64,000 bases of DNA from Microplitis mediator. Lineage: Eukaryota > Arthropoda > Insecta > Hymenoptera > Braconidae. The stretch is taken from positions 4,487,879-4,551,878 of the forward strand of contig NC_079977.1 of the NCBI RefSeq assembly GCF_029852145.1. Reading direction: 5' to 3'. The position numbers and the translations under genes are program-made. Under the pieces are notes generated by a model. It saw only the letters and a program-made list of their open reading frames with translations. It searched no databases and had not been told where the DNA came from. Below, piece by piece: positions 1-10,195 of this stretch (position 1 is the stretch's first letter; every line of letters starts with the position of its first letter).

Positions 1-1109
1 TCAGTCGATAATAGGATCGTCTGAAGAGTTCTATTTTTTGCACACGCAGCTAAAAAATTATAATTTTTGCTTAAAATATTATGAAATGAAATACTCGAGT
101 TTGGTAATTTTTCTATCATTGCTCTCGAAATTTCTTGCTCACATATTTGTTCATAATCTTCAATCAGTTTGTCTTCAAGAAGAGAAGACAATAATATAAG
201 ATTGTCATTAGATAGAGGTACATTTCGACTTCTTAATTTTACAATATGTTTAATAATGCGTTTTTTGTTTGTCGAAGTACTGTATTCAACACGACCATGA
301 GCAGGAAAATGCATGCGAAGATGACGAGGAATAGGTGGGAAATATTTACTGATATCCTGAGCATTTATGTCTGCATCATTATCAAGGAGAATATCCAATT
401 TACTTTTATTCTGTGTATTGCCAAGGATAGACAGTTCAAAGAAATCAGAACTTGCGAAATATCTGCTATCCGGTTGCATTAGAACCAAACAAACTGGAGT
501 ATCTCCATATTTATTTTTAGCATCAACATCTGCTCCATAATTCAATAATAATTGCAAAATATCATTGTTGCGGGCCATTAATGCGTGATGAATTGGAGCT
601 GATCTGTCGTCATCATATTCATTGACATCCATTCCAATTTCTAATAAAAATGTGACCATTGGGAAGCTGTCATTCTTGACAGCAGTATGCAGTAAAAACT
701 GATCATATTTTTTTCCAAAATTTTTGTGCTCAACGATAAGTCTTGCGATGTCAACATTGCTGTGCTCAACTGCTAACTTAATTGGTGACTTATTCTTATA
801 AATATTGTTATAACTTATTGTAGCCCCGTGTTCCAGAAGCAATTCGAAAATTATCGTGTTGTCGTTCATGGCGGCAATCTGAAGAGGTGACAGAACATCA
901 CGATTGCTGTTAACTTTTGCATTTTTCCGCAATAAATATTCCACCATTTCTACTTGACTTTTTTCAACGGCATCACTAAGTAGGTAATGTCCATCATCCA
1001 GCAATGGACAGAATGATAAACCAAATTCTTCTATTATGTCACTTACTGTTTGCATATCTCTTTTTTTTAATGAATTTATTATTTCGAAATATTTTTGCCG
1101 CTCGTCCAT
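1..1109 (-). CDS. Ankyrin-repeat/PRANC-type protein, copy 1 (3' end outside window)
   Basis: An open frame runs from an ATG at 1107-1109 to position 3 without a stop, giving 369 codons of a protein whose relatives here are 432-441 aa, so roughly the last 70 residues lie outside the window. It starts MDERQKYFEIINSLKK and carries the family's six ankyrin-like repeats (visible cores SPLQIAAMNDNTIIFELLLEHG and APIHHALMARNNDILQLLLNYG in shortened form). The C-terminal region begins with CEQEISRAMIEKLPNSSISF, the start of the PRANC-type domain. No signal peptide or membrane segment is seen, so an intracellular protein-binding role is inferred. It is divergently oriented to copy 2. Its upstream block is the most degenerate of the set (the TATA-like core reads TTGAACATTC). 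Confidence 0.83.
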   Translation of the reverse strand, partial: MDERQKYFEIINSLKKRDMQTVSDIIEEFGLSFCPLLDDGHYLLSDAVEKSQVEMVEYLLRKNAKVNSNRDVLSPLQIAAMNDNTIIFELLLEHGATISYNNIYKNKSPIKLAVEHSNVDIARLIVEHKNFGKKYDQFLLHTAVKNDSFPMVTFLLEIGMDVNEYDDDRSAPIHHALMARNNDILQLLLNYGADVDAKNKYGDTPVCLVLMQPDSRYFASSDFFELSILGNTQNKSKLDILLDNDADINAQDISKYFPPIPRHLRMHFPAHGRVEYSTSTNKKRIIKHIVKLRSRNVPLSNDNLILLSSLLEDKLIEDYEQICEQEISRAMIEKLPNSSISFHNILSKNYNFLAACAKNRTLQTILLST

Positions 1110-1369
1110 AATTAATTTATTGATATTTAACTGCCCGGCACTTAATCATTTTTTATTTTTTATTATTGAAAACTGCGAGTAACTTACGAACACAACTATT
1201 ATCAACTATAGCACAAAAACGTGCAATTTTAACCAGCGTGACTTGTAATAAAATGGCGTGTGAAGGCAGAATGTTCAAGCCCAATTTTCATGAATTTTTA
1301 TGAGTGATTGTAGCGGATGTGAGACAATTTGTAATTTATAAATAAGTGAATTTAATAATTGAAATAATT
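1110..1369 (-). promoter_or_regulatory. Upstream flank of ankyrin copy 1
   Basis: This is the family's conserved leader/promoter block: a 5' untranslated stretch, the CCAGCGTGACTTGTAATAAA segment near 1235-1253, the GAAGGCAGAAT core near 1263-1273, and then the first part of the ATGAGTG inverted-repeat element (from about 1300). The block is cut off at 1369 by unrelated sequence. Confidence 0.5.
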
Positions 1370-1730
1370 CCCAAGTGGCCAAATGTTAACTTTTTCGTAT
1401 CGAAAAAGTTAACAAAAAAAATGTTAACATTTATATTGAGATGTAAAAAGGCAAATTTTTATCAACAAATATCACTACTAATGTTCAGCAAAATGTTAAC
1501 TTTTTTCTGTCTCAAAAAGATAACTTTTTGATAACAAATTGTTAACTATTTATTGACATTTTCATAACTTAATGTTGACATTTTTCAACTTTTTGTTAAC
1601 AAATCACAATGTGTTTTTTGTTACCAAAAACATAACAAATTGTCAACTTTTTATTGGCAACAAATTGATGGAAAAAAGTTGACTTTAATTTAACAAATTA
1701 GTCTTATTTTAGTGGGTATGGCGCAAATTA
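1370..1730. mobile_element. Fragment of CCCAAG-type foldback element
   Basis: The stretch begins with CCCAAGTGGCC, close to the CCCAAGCGGCAC end of the complete foldback at 17350-17473, and is full of repeated GTTAAC and TTGTTAAC words. No matching right end was found, so it is treated as a one-ended fragment that interrupts the ankyrin unit. Confidence 0.4.
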
Positions 1731-2258
1731 CCCAGTGTGCATATTGCCCAAAACTAAAATGGGTTGGTATCACTAGCGTCAAAGCAAAACAGGAATTCTG
1801 TTTTATCATGCGAACTCATCCCCGCTACCGGGAAATTATTTGAATTTAAAATAAAAATAATTGGGAAATATGATCACTTCAAATTACCCAACATTAGATA
1901 TACTTAGCGATAGATCTACAATATTTTGGGCAATTTGCACTATTCAAATTACCCAACACTAGATATACTTAGCGATAGATCTATAATACTTTGGGCAATT
2001 TGGACCATTCAAACTACCCAAAAATGTGTTAGATTTGTTTTAGATCTATAGTATTCTGGGCAATTTGCTCCATTCAAATTACCCAATAAAAATACTATAC
2101 CAATTAACTCCGTTGGGCAATTTGCACCATTCAAATTACCCAATCAGCTATTACACCAATTAGCTCGGTTGGGCAATTTGCACCATTCAAATTACCCAAT
2201 CAGATATTACACCAACTAGCTCCGTTGGGCAATTTGCACCATTCAAATTACCCAATGA
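1731..2258. repeat. Minisatellite with GGGCAATTTG...CAAATTACCC core
   Basis: Direct repeats with GGGCAATTTG at 1928, 1993, 2058, 2114, 2170 and 2226. The spacing is 65, 65, 56, 56 and 56 bp. Every unit holds GGGCAATTTGCACCATTCAA followed by ATTACCCAA, so each unit is itself a short inverted repeat (GGGCAATTTG / CAAATTACCC). The 65-bp units carry an extra TAGATCTATA segment. Confidence 0.75.
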
Positions 2259-2949
2259 TGATAAAATTTTATGATTCTATTTTAATCCAATAATAATAAT
2301 ATTGAATAATTTAATGCTTAATTTAAAAAAAAAAATTATTCATTAGCCTAATTATATAATAATAAATATTCTATGATTAATGAAATTATGGAAAAGATTT
2401 GATCGACAGAAAATTATAAATTTATATATATATATAAGGTTTGAATATGATAAAACAGTATTTATGTGTTATTGATATATTTTATTTATTTATTTATTTT
2501 TTATTCTATTTTTTCAGTGAAAGAAAATGATTTAGACAATCATTTTGTAAAATTTCGAATAGAAACAAACAAAAATCATAAAATATGTATATATATATTA
2601 CTTGTCATACATTAAAAACAAGTAACGCAAATGTATCTTCATTTTAAATAAAAATATTTTATTATTTTTTCTATTTAATTTCTAACAAAAAAAAAAAAAA
2701 AAATGAAGATACGCATAGTAATATAATTTAAATGACAAAATATAATTTCAGTGTAAGATTTTTCTAGAAGTAAACTTTTTTTTTTTCTTAAGTTAAGTTA
2801 AACAATCAAGTTTATGATGAGTGATTAATATATCTTGAAAGTTATTTTTCATTCATTCACTCCCTTAATTAAAAATATATAGATATATAAATATATACAT
2901 AAATATACATATACAGGAAATACATATATATAAACTTCCGTTTTTAATT
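2259..2949. other. AT-rich stretch without recognisable gene
   Basis: Low-complexity A+T-rich DNA with TATA and TTTA runs and a 19-nt A run near 2685. No open frame or familiar repeat was found. Confidence 0.4.
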
Positions 2950-3038
2950 TCACATTAACTCTTTTAATTTTCCAAAATCTAATGTGTATTGCGTCGGTTT
3001 ATTAAATTCGATTTCTCCGATCCCTTCTTCATCAACAC
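2950..3038 (-). CDS. Candidate terminal exon of an unrecognised gene
   Basis: On the minus strand a pyrimidine-rich tract with TTTTTTACAG ends at 3039, followed by an 89-bp open stretch that stops at TGA (2950-2952). It encodes VDEEGIGEIEF...TLDFGKLKELM. The balanced amino-acid composition stands out in this AT-rich DNA and the acceptor is good. I do not recognise the family and found no certain upstream exon; a possible one with a GAG/GTAGGT donor lies near 3912-3962. It could be the 3' end of a host gene, or chance. Confidence 0.35.
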
Positions 3039-4260
3039 CTGTAAAAAATAACAAACAATTGAAACTAATATTTGATTCTAGAATGAAACCACATTCGAAT
3101 AATTCGAGTAATTAAAAAGTACACAATCAACTCATCTTTTGAGTTATTGAAATGATTTTATGCCAACATTTTCGAAACGGTATATATTAAGTAAAGAGTG
3201 ACTCGTATAATAAATAAATTAATAGAAATATAGAAATATAGCATTAGAATAATTATAATGCTGTTTCATGATAAATAATAATGTCAATCGTATTAAATAA
3301 TTAAATATAGAATAATTAACTAAAAGATTGTATTTAAGTATAGGAAAATGGAATATAAATAATATAAGTAGTAAGTAAAATCATAGAACGGATAAATAAA
3401 GAACGTAGATGTGTAAACTTATATCTCGTACGTGTATTAGTAGGAAGTATAAATGTATAAGTATATATAATTGCAAAGAACGTTGATATGTATAAGTACA
3501 TATATTGCATAAGTATGTGTGTGAGTATGAGAATGGTGGGAGAATTCGAAGAGTGGAGAGTCAGAGATCTCTCTGCCGTCTGATGTAACTTCACTTCTCC
3601 CCGAGAACTATTGACGAGCACAACTGTTATTACTGATCAAATCTTATCTACACTTTATAATAAAACGCAGTCTTCAGATAAAAGTTATTTTATCAATTAC
3701 ATCTATCCTTATCCATAATTTCATTATTTCACTAAATAATAATCATAATCATCATCATGGTAGTCAACAATAAATTTATCACTGTTTTCAAATTCAAAAT
3801 TGATCCCGCGTGACAACGAACTGCCCACTGTTCAGGAGGTATCGTCAGCTCCGATCCTAGTAACCTCCCAGGACATAACAAGGGACTGTGCCCGGGGTCG
3901 CGCGCGCCACCTACCTCAGTTACTGTTACTTTGTTATCGACCGCGTGATTAAACGTAAACAAATCATTTTTTTTTTTTTTTCATTAATTTTTTTCGCGAA
4001 TAGAATAAACTGCAAAGGGTTTATTTTTGTGGTTTCTAATTCGGAATCGTTCGCCCTTTAATACAATACCAATTTGAATAGGTCTTTACAGTAATGTATA
4101 TAAGTTATTTGATGAAAATACACGGTGTCTCAGCGATCCTAGTGTAATTTTATTATTTATTTAAAAAACGCGGGGGAGTTGAGCTTTTTTATTATTATTT
4201 TCGTAATTTACGGATTTTTTTATATAACATAGAATAATAAAATTCCAGTAGCAAATTAGT
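3039..4260. other. Intergenic DNA with a GC-rich island at 3800-3960
   Basis: Mostly AT-rich. Two exceptions stand out: a GA/TC-rich patch at 3540-3620 and a GC-rich block at about 3800-3960 that includes GCGCGCGCC. The block has no convincing open frame. It could be a promoter, a structured RNA or an old element. No family is assigned. Confidence 0.3.
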
Positions 4261-4284
4261 TTCTACAACGGGTAAGAGTAAAGT

Positions 4285-4331
4285 CGGTAGACTATTAATA
4301 TTCTGCCTTCACACTCCATTCGATTATAAGT
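4285..4331 (+). promoter_or_regulatory. Distal half of ankyrin copy 2 promoter block
   Basis: TTAATATTCTGCCTTCACAC followed by TCCATTCGATTATAAG is the family's TATA-like core plus putative initiator region. In the sister units it lies about 190-250 bp before the ATG. Here it is about 1.2 kb away, because the element at 4332-5349 has inserted right after it. Confidence 0.55.
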
Positions 4332-5349
4332 TGTAACGGGGTGAAATTTATATCTCTTAAATTTAAATTCAAATTTGACTCGCGCCAAAGCGAGAGCGAC
4401 CTCCTCCTACAACAACGGCCGATAACCAAACAATCTACTCATCGCTGGGATCACTGCTGTCGAGTTTTGGGGCAGTTTTGTTTTGTAGACGTTGGCCAAC
4501 CTGCGAGTGAGGGGTACGAGGCTCGGCGATTTTCGAGAGACGTTCTCTTGGTTTTTGGCGTTCATCAGAGACGGACGCACTTCCCGCACTAACACAGATA
4601 TACTATAAAATAATATATTCAACATCCAGTTATAAATTATTCATACACACGCCATTTGCCAAGAGCTTGTAAGCCCACTGGTGAGTGGAAGCTTATTCTG
4701 GTTATTATAAATTACTGTGGATAATTGGAGGATTGGGTTTTGGAAGTGGACTTGGGACCTGGTGACGGAGGATTGGGTTCGAGGAGGCTAGAGGATCAGA
4801 GGAATTTATTGGAGCCTGGTTGGAGAGAATCGGCGAGGTCACGGGAGAATAGTTGGAGTAGGAGTGTTGAAGTGAGTGGAGTTTTCTTTGAGTAAATTTA
4901 TTAAAATAGAGTCATTGTAAAATTTGTTAAGAGAGTCATTGAGAAATATTGTTAAAATAGAGTCACTTATAATACTATAATAGTAGAGTCAGTATAAAAT
5001 CTTTTCAAAGTTAATTGTCGGTAAAAATTCATCCTTCATTCTAATTTATTGTTCAACTGTCATTATAAAATTTTGTAAGACGAACCGTCTTGAATAAATG
5101 CCAGACTCATTTATTTTCTATAAATTACATATTAATTATTTCTGAACATTTCCCTTAACTAGTGTAAGCTTCAGCGAATTTTCTCTCTCTTAAATTTTAT
5201 TTTTCACTGCGTGGTCCAGTCGGGGTTTACCCTCACCTGGAGATACTGAGACAGTCAGACAGGCTTGCAGAACCCCTCAAGTTTTGCATATGTGTGGGAC
5301 ACTTATTATATTGGGACCACAATCTAAACCAATATAAAAAGCACACCCA
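4332..5349 (+). mobile_element. Probable solo LTR of a Gypsy-like retrotransposon
   Basis: The insert begins TGTAACGGGGTGAAATTTAT, a start typical of insect Gypsy LTRs, and ends near ACACCCA. It has no coding domains. It contains a polyadenylation-like segment (GTCTTGAATAAATGCC near 5088-5103) and several GAGTCA-type direct repeats at 4910-5000. It sits where sister units read straight from CACTCCATTTTATTACAAG into TCACGCTGG, which shows that it is an insertion. The exact ends and target duplication are unclear, so the LTR call rests on the TG...CA ends, the length of about 1 kb and the lack of genes. Confidence 0.5.
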
Positions 5350-5506
5350 TTACAAAGTCACGCTGGTTAAAATTACAAGTACTTGTAGGTTAGTTGACAA
5401 TAATTGCGCTCGTAAGTTACACGGAGTTTTCAATAATAAATAATTAAGTGTCGGGCAGTTAAATATAAATAAATTAATCATAGACGACCAGCAAAAATAT
5501 TTCGAC

Positions 5507-6826
5507 ATGAAAGATTCAATAAAAAAATATTTCGACATGAAAGATTCAATAGAAAAAGGAAATATGCAAAAATTAAGAGACATAGTAGACAAATTTGGTT
5601 TATCATTCTGTCCATTGCTGGATGTTGGACATCAACTACTTATTGCTGCCGTTAGAAAAGATCAAGTAGAAATGGTGGCATATTTATTGCGGGAAAATGC
5701 AAAAGTTAACTGCAATTGTTATAGTTGGTCACCTCTTCAGATAGCAACCATGAACAACAACACGATAATTTTCAAAATGCTTCTGGAACACGGGGCTAAA
5801 ATAAGTAATGACAGTATTCATTTTAATGAATCACTAATTAAGTTAGCAGTTGAGCACAACAGTATTAAGATCGCAAGACTTATCGTTGAGCACAAAAATT
5901 TTGGAAAAGAATATGATCAGTCATTACTGCATACGGCTGTCAGGAAAGACAACTTGAAAATGGTCTCATTTTTATTAGAAATTGGTATGGATGTCAATGA
6001 ATATGATGACAACAGATCAGCTCCAATCCATTACGCAGTAATGCTCTCCAACAATGATATTTTGGAATTATTGATAGATTATGGAGCAGACATTAATGCT
6101 AAAAATGAATATGGAGAAACTCCAGTTTGTTTGGTTCTAAAGCAATCGAATACCAGATATTATGGAAGTTCTAGTCTTTATAGAGTGTCTATGCTTAGCA
6201 ATACACAGTATAATGAAAAATTGGATATTCTCCTAGATAATGATGCAGACATAAATGATCTTGATATCCGTAGATGTTTCGAAAGTAGTCATCATTATTT
6301 TTATCCGTATAATAACTTTGCTCACGACCATACTGTAGTAAAGGAAAGAGGCATTATTAAGCAGATTGTAAAATTAAAAAGTCGAAATGCACCTCTGTCT
6401 AATAACAATAATATGTTCTTCTCTTTTCTCATTACAAACAAACGGTTTGATGATTATAAAAAAAGATGTGAGCAAGAAATGTCGAGAGCAATGATGGAAA
6501 AAATACCAAACTCGGGGATTTCGCTTCATGATATTTTGAGTAAAAATTATAATGTTTTAGCTACGTATGCAAGAAACAAAAATCATGTGTGTTTCATACT
6601 TTTTAGTAATATTTCAGTTCGATATCCGGTTTATGGATCGGCTATAAAATATCGCTTTGTGAACGGATTAGTAAGGAAAAATTTATTGGAAAACAGTACT
6701 GAAGTTTTTCATGATCTTTTTCCCGTTGCGTCTAAATTATTGTCTGATGCCGTCGATGATGTATTTAAATGTTTAGATATTAAGGATTTAAGAGATTTTT
6801 TGCGCATGTTCGAACAAGATAGTTGA
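5507..6826 (+). CDS. Ankyrin-repeat/PRANC-type protein, copy 2 (start codon shifted)
   Basis: A 439-aa frame and the only copy on the plus strand. It has six ankyrin-like repeats (about residues 40-250) and a PRANC-type C-terminus (CEQEMSRAMMEKIPNSGISL through DLRDFLRMFEQDS). The family start has become ATA at 5480-5482 (IDDQQKYFD), so translation must begin at the ATG at 5507 or not at all. A 30-bp tandem duplication (KYFDMKDSIK repeated) directly follows and supplies the new ATG. The stop is followed by AATAAA at 6847-6852. The promoter block is split by the element at 4332-5349. The body is fully open, so it was intact until recently. Whether it is still expressed is uncertain. Confidence 0.78.
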   Translation: MKDSIKKYFDMKDSIEKGNMQKLRDIVDKFGLSFCPLLDVGHQLLIAAVRKDQVEMVAYLLRENAKVNCNCYSWSPLQIATMNNNTIIFKMLLEHGAKISNDSIHFNESLIKLAVEHNSIKIARLIVEHKNFGKEYDQSLLHTAVRKDNLKMVSFLLEIGMDVNEYDDNRSAPIHYAVMLSNNDILELLIDYGADINAKNEYGETPVCLVLKQSNTRYYGSSSLYRVSMLSNTQYNEKLDILLDNDADINDLDIRRCFESSHHYFYPYNNFAHDHTVVKERGIIKQIVKLKSRNAPLSNNNNMFFSFLITNKRFDDYKKRCEQEMSRAMMEKIPNSGISLHDILSKNYNVLATYARNKNHVCFILFSNISVRYPVYGSAIKYRFVNGLVRKNLLENSTEVFHDLFPVASKLLSDAVDDVFKCLDIKDLRDFLRMFEQDS

Positions 6827-7568
6827 TTGTAAAATATGTATGTTATAATAAATTGTTAATTATTTACTTTTAATCAGTTTTACTTTTTTTTCTGCCTTGT
6901 TTATTTGAATTGTTTCGTTAATTTTGTAATTCTATTTTTAGATCAAACATGTGATTTTGAAGTTACTCGACAATTAACAACTATCGGATTCTTGTTTAGA
7001 ACAAATCAGTTACAAAAAAACGTGATACTGAAGTTACCCGACGTCTAATAATTTTTTTTTTTTTATTAATTAAAAACAAACAATTATTTTAAAAAATATT
7101 TCAAAAATAGCACCTACAATTTTTCCAATTTTCAACATCTGCATATTTTTATTTTTTTTTTTTAATTTTCAATTTAAAAGTTTGAAAAAAATTCAAATAA
7201 AATTTCAAAAATTTTTATTACAGTCGAAAGTCGCGCAAGCGCCACCTAGGAAACTCAAACACCCGTACGTAACTTTCTTTTTCAAAAGCCAAAAACATGA
7301 TTGTAAATGCAGCTTACGATTGTCAATTTCCAATTTTTAAATAAGCAAATAAAATTTCAGTCGAACAAAATTCAAAAACGCGCATCAGATATTTTAAAAA
7401 TCACCACCCGCGTTTTTTAAAACTTCTTTATTTCAATTTTAATTCATGTGTTTAAAAGTTACAAATTGTCTCACATCCGCTACATTCACTTATACAAATT
7501 TATAAAAATTGGGCTTCAATATTCCGCCTTTACACTCCATTTCATACAAGTCTCGCTGATTAAAATTA
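6827..7568. other. 3' flank of copy 2 running into an orphan promoter block
   Basis: This is the reverse-oriented form of the cluster's intergenic unit. It has a poly(A) signal, the GATACTGAAGTTACCCGACG-type foldback sequence, the CACCTAGG...GTTTTTGGC segment and the ATGAGTG-family MITE. It ends with a TATA-like/initiator block (CAATATTCCGCCTTTACACT, 7519-7538) that should lead into another plus-strand ankyrin gene. That gene is missing; the hAT element starting at 7569 follows instead. Confidence 0.5.
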
Positions 7569-7853
7569 GGGATGAAAAAGGCGCGCGAAAAGTCGATTTT
7601 TAACTTGAGAATCAACTCGAAATATTTCGATTCTTAAAGTCGATTAATCATCCCTGTAAGTCGATTTTTTGACTAAAATCGACTTTTTAAAAAATAAATA
7701 AATTACTCATACACAGAATATTTAGTATTTAAATATTTTATTAAGTAATAAACATAAAAGTATCGTTTTTAAACACTTAATCAATTATCTATTATCGAGA
7801 AATTGCACGTAATATACGTTTAAACTTTAAAGTTAAATATCAAAACTAAATAG

Positions 7854-8017
7854 TCAGGAGAACCACATATTTTCATCGACTGATCGTAAAAATATGAATT
7901 TATTTAAGTTCTGAAGTGATGGGCGGCTTCTTAACTGGTTCACAATAAGACCGGCGTGCGAAAACAATCTTTCACAGGGCACAGAAGCTGCTACAATAGG
8001 TAAAAACTTGTTAGCTA
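7854..8017 (-). pseudogene. hAT transposase C-terminal dimerisation region, remnant
   Basis: The conceptual translation reads VANKFLPIVAASVPCERLFS followed by HAGLIVNQLRSR and ends LNKFIFLRSVDENMWF then stop. The pattern A-x-S-V-P-x-E-R-x-F-S-x-A-G is the hallmark of the hAT C-terminal dimerisation domain. An in-frame TGA lies just upstream and the catalytic part is gone, so this is a dead fragment. Confidence 0.8.
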
Positions 8018-8304
8018 CATTTCATAAGTACGGATATTGATATTTCATAGATTCCTAGACAACGAATGGATTCGGGTTTTGTTGTCGATTAACAGCCGGG
8101 CGTGTTAAAGATCGGCGCAGTTGTATTGGAAGTAAAGTAGTACCAGGTATAAACAGTAGTATGTAAACTGTAAACACATGTAAATGATATCTAAATTCTA
8201 AATCAGCTATCTTGTTTGAAATGGTTACCAAGGATATCAGCGATGGTATAACTATAGTCCCATCAGCGAGAGCCCATCGTCCCTGGCGGTTTTGAATCAC
8301 CCTG

Positions 8305-9574
8305 CACAGAAAAAAAAATTAACTTGGTTCAAGTAAATTATTTTCTTCAAAACATTATTCTTGTTTCGAATCTTCTAAACTTCTCAATTCAAAAAAATTT
8401 CAGTCTTGAATAAATACATCATTATTCTTCAATGGAAAGTAAAAATTTTTCTTTCAACAATTTTAATATTAAAAGAAGCATATTTTGCTTTCAAACAATC
8501 CCTGAAAGCCAAAGCTGGCCGCAAAAGTTAGCATTTCCATAAGTTGACGGCAACTTTCCGAGCAACTTGTCGACAACTTTCAGCTCGTATAACTGTTGCC
8601 GATAATTGTAGCCAACAAGTTGCTCAGAAACTTGGTGACAGGTTGCGGCAGTAGATAGTCGCCAAGTTGCTGAGCAACTTGTAGCCAAGTTGTCTGCAAC
8701 AGTTATACGAGCTGAAAGTTGTCGACAAGTTGTCGTCAAGTTGGTCGCAACTCAGGTACACCAACTTTCTGATCAGAAACTCTGGCTATCAGAGAAGGTG
8801 CATATTTATTTCTCCCAAGAATTTTTTCCACTTGGTTTGAGGCCGATAATATTGACTCAGGATGATACCGACTTAGTTTGAGTATGGCGCATTTTTTGAA
8901 TCAGGATGTTATTTTACTCGATTCAGAAATATACAAATATATTTTTTAAAATTATTAATCAGTTTATTACTACAATAGCTACTCATACTCATTTGTGATT
9001 TGCAAGTTTAATGCATATTTTTATTTAAAAATAAATTTATTTGTACTAAAAATTAAAATAATATTTTTGTTTAATGGCCAAATTTTCAATAATAGAAAAT
9101 TTAAGGTTCCCCAGTAAATAAGCATTGACAATTAAATACATTTACTGTGAAAATCTTCAAAGTTTGAACACAGTAATTATTTACTACTTTAAGTATTATG
9201 ATACCGAAATTTGTTCATATGCATATACATTAAACAAAAATAATTATCAACGGCGAGATTAATGTTTTGATGTTCAAATTGTGAACTTACAATTCAAAAC
9301 TAACTACAATAACTGACCGAGAAAAACAAGCAAGTATGCTGTTCCCATCGAGGCGCCACCTGGCGTCAAAATGTTCACTTCGCTCAAGTAAATCTGTTAC
9401 TTGGTTTGAGAGTTAGATTTATTGTGTGAAAAAAATATACTTTCTTGATTTAAGAATCCTGAAACTACTTGAGCCAAGTAATAAATTCTTGAAGCAAAAA
9501 AAATGGAATTTTTCAAACTAGTATCCTTGGTTCAAGAATATTTAACTTGAATCAAGTTAATTTTTTTTTCTGTG
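8305..9574. mobile_element. Inverted-repeat element (CACAG-A9-TTAACTTG ends), level 3
   Basis: 22-bp perfect terminal inverted repeats, CACAG-A(9)-TTAACTTG at 8305-8326 and its complement at 9553-9574. Subterminal TTCTTGAATC / GATTCAAGAA words are repeated inward. There is no coding capacity. A further foldback lies at 8528-8760. Confidence 0.75.
8528..8760. mobile_element. Small foldback element, level 4
   Basis: Long imperfect hairpin: ACTTTCAGCTCGTATAACTG at 8576-8595 pairs with CAGTTATACGAGCTGAAAGT at 8699-8718, and both arms are flanked by CAACTTG/CAAGTTG words. The boundaries are approximate. Open frames read from it on both strands are hairpin artefacts. Confidence 0.6.
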
Positions 9575-10195
9575 TGGAATCACCTTGGAAACACGGTAGA
9601 ATCACGGTGGTTACACGGTGGGCTTTTTTTCATTTTACCACCGTGGAATCAGGGTGGTTACACGGAGATAAAATGGCACAAACCCACCGTGTAACCACCC
9701 TGGATCCACCGTGATTTCACCGTGTTTCCACTCCCAGGGTGTATCTAAGGTGATTCAAAACCGCCAGGGGTAAAAAAAGCGTTTTGATTTGTATGTCGTA
9801 CAGGTATTTGAAGAAGATGAAAAATGATCATACCAGTGGAGACATCACAAGCTATACCTATATTACATTACACTATAGATATATAAAAGTCGAAAAGTCA
9901 TCACTCGAGAATCGATCCTAATCGACTTTGAAACGGTACATCTCGATTCTAAAAAGTCGATTATTTTAAGAAAAAAGTCGATTATTGACTAATGTCAGAA
10001 TCGACTTTTCTAACCCAAGTAGAGGTGGGTAGTTCCGGGAACATTCCGGATTGAACCTGGAACGTTTCCGAAGCGAAAAGGAACTAGTTCCGGGAATCAT
10101 ATTCGTGGAACTATTTAATGTTTTTAATTCTCATGAAGGTTCAGTATTTAGAACGTACACGGAAAAAAATTTACTGTTGCAGCAACAGAAGACAG

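Larger units (their letters stand above)
8281..9769. mobile_element. Inverted-repeat element (CCCTGGCGG family), level 2 inside the hAT
   Basis: Perfect 21-bp terminal inverted repeats starting CCCTGGCGGTTTTGAATCAC (8281-8301 and 9749-9769). The right part also holds a palindromic block of CACGGTGGTTACACGG-type words (9590-9735). A separate element at 8305-9574 sits just inside the left end. Confidence 0.75.
7569..10016 (-). mobile_element. hAT-family DNA transposon remnant with nested insertions
   Basis: The ends are imperfect inverted repeats (GGGATGAAAAAG...CGAAAAGTCGATT at left; the reverse complement GGGTTAGAAAAGTCGATT at right), with many AGTCGATT words inside both ends. The minus strand at 7854-8017 still encodes the end of a hAT transposase. 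Left and right host sequences are ankyrin-unit DNA (TTAAAATTA / AAGTA). No clean 8-bp target duplication was found. Elements at 8281-9769 and inside it are later insertions. Confidence 0.6.

Noticed and set aside
3334..3621. 95-codon minus-strand frame
   Set aside because: The composition follows the TA/CA-rich DNA, with no splice or family support.
3800..3965. SRP (7SL) or RNase P RNA gene
   Set aside because: Some GGAG...CTCC pairing resembles SRP helix 8, but the rest of either RNA cannot be traced.
4332..5349. Full LTR retrotransposon
   Set aside because: No gag/pol frames and only one LTR-like copy. At most a solo LTR.
8491..8881. Overlapping open frames on both strands
   Set aside because: They are the two arms of a foldback element read as protein.
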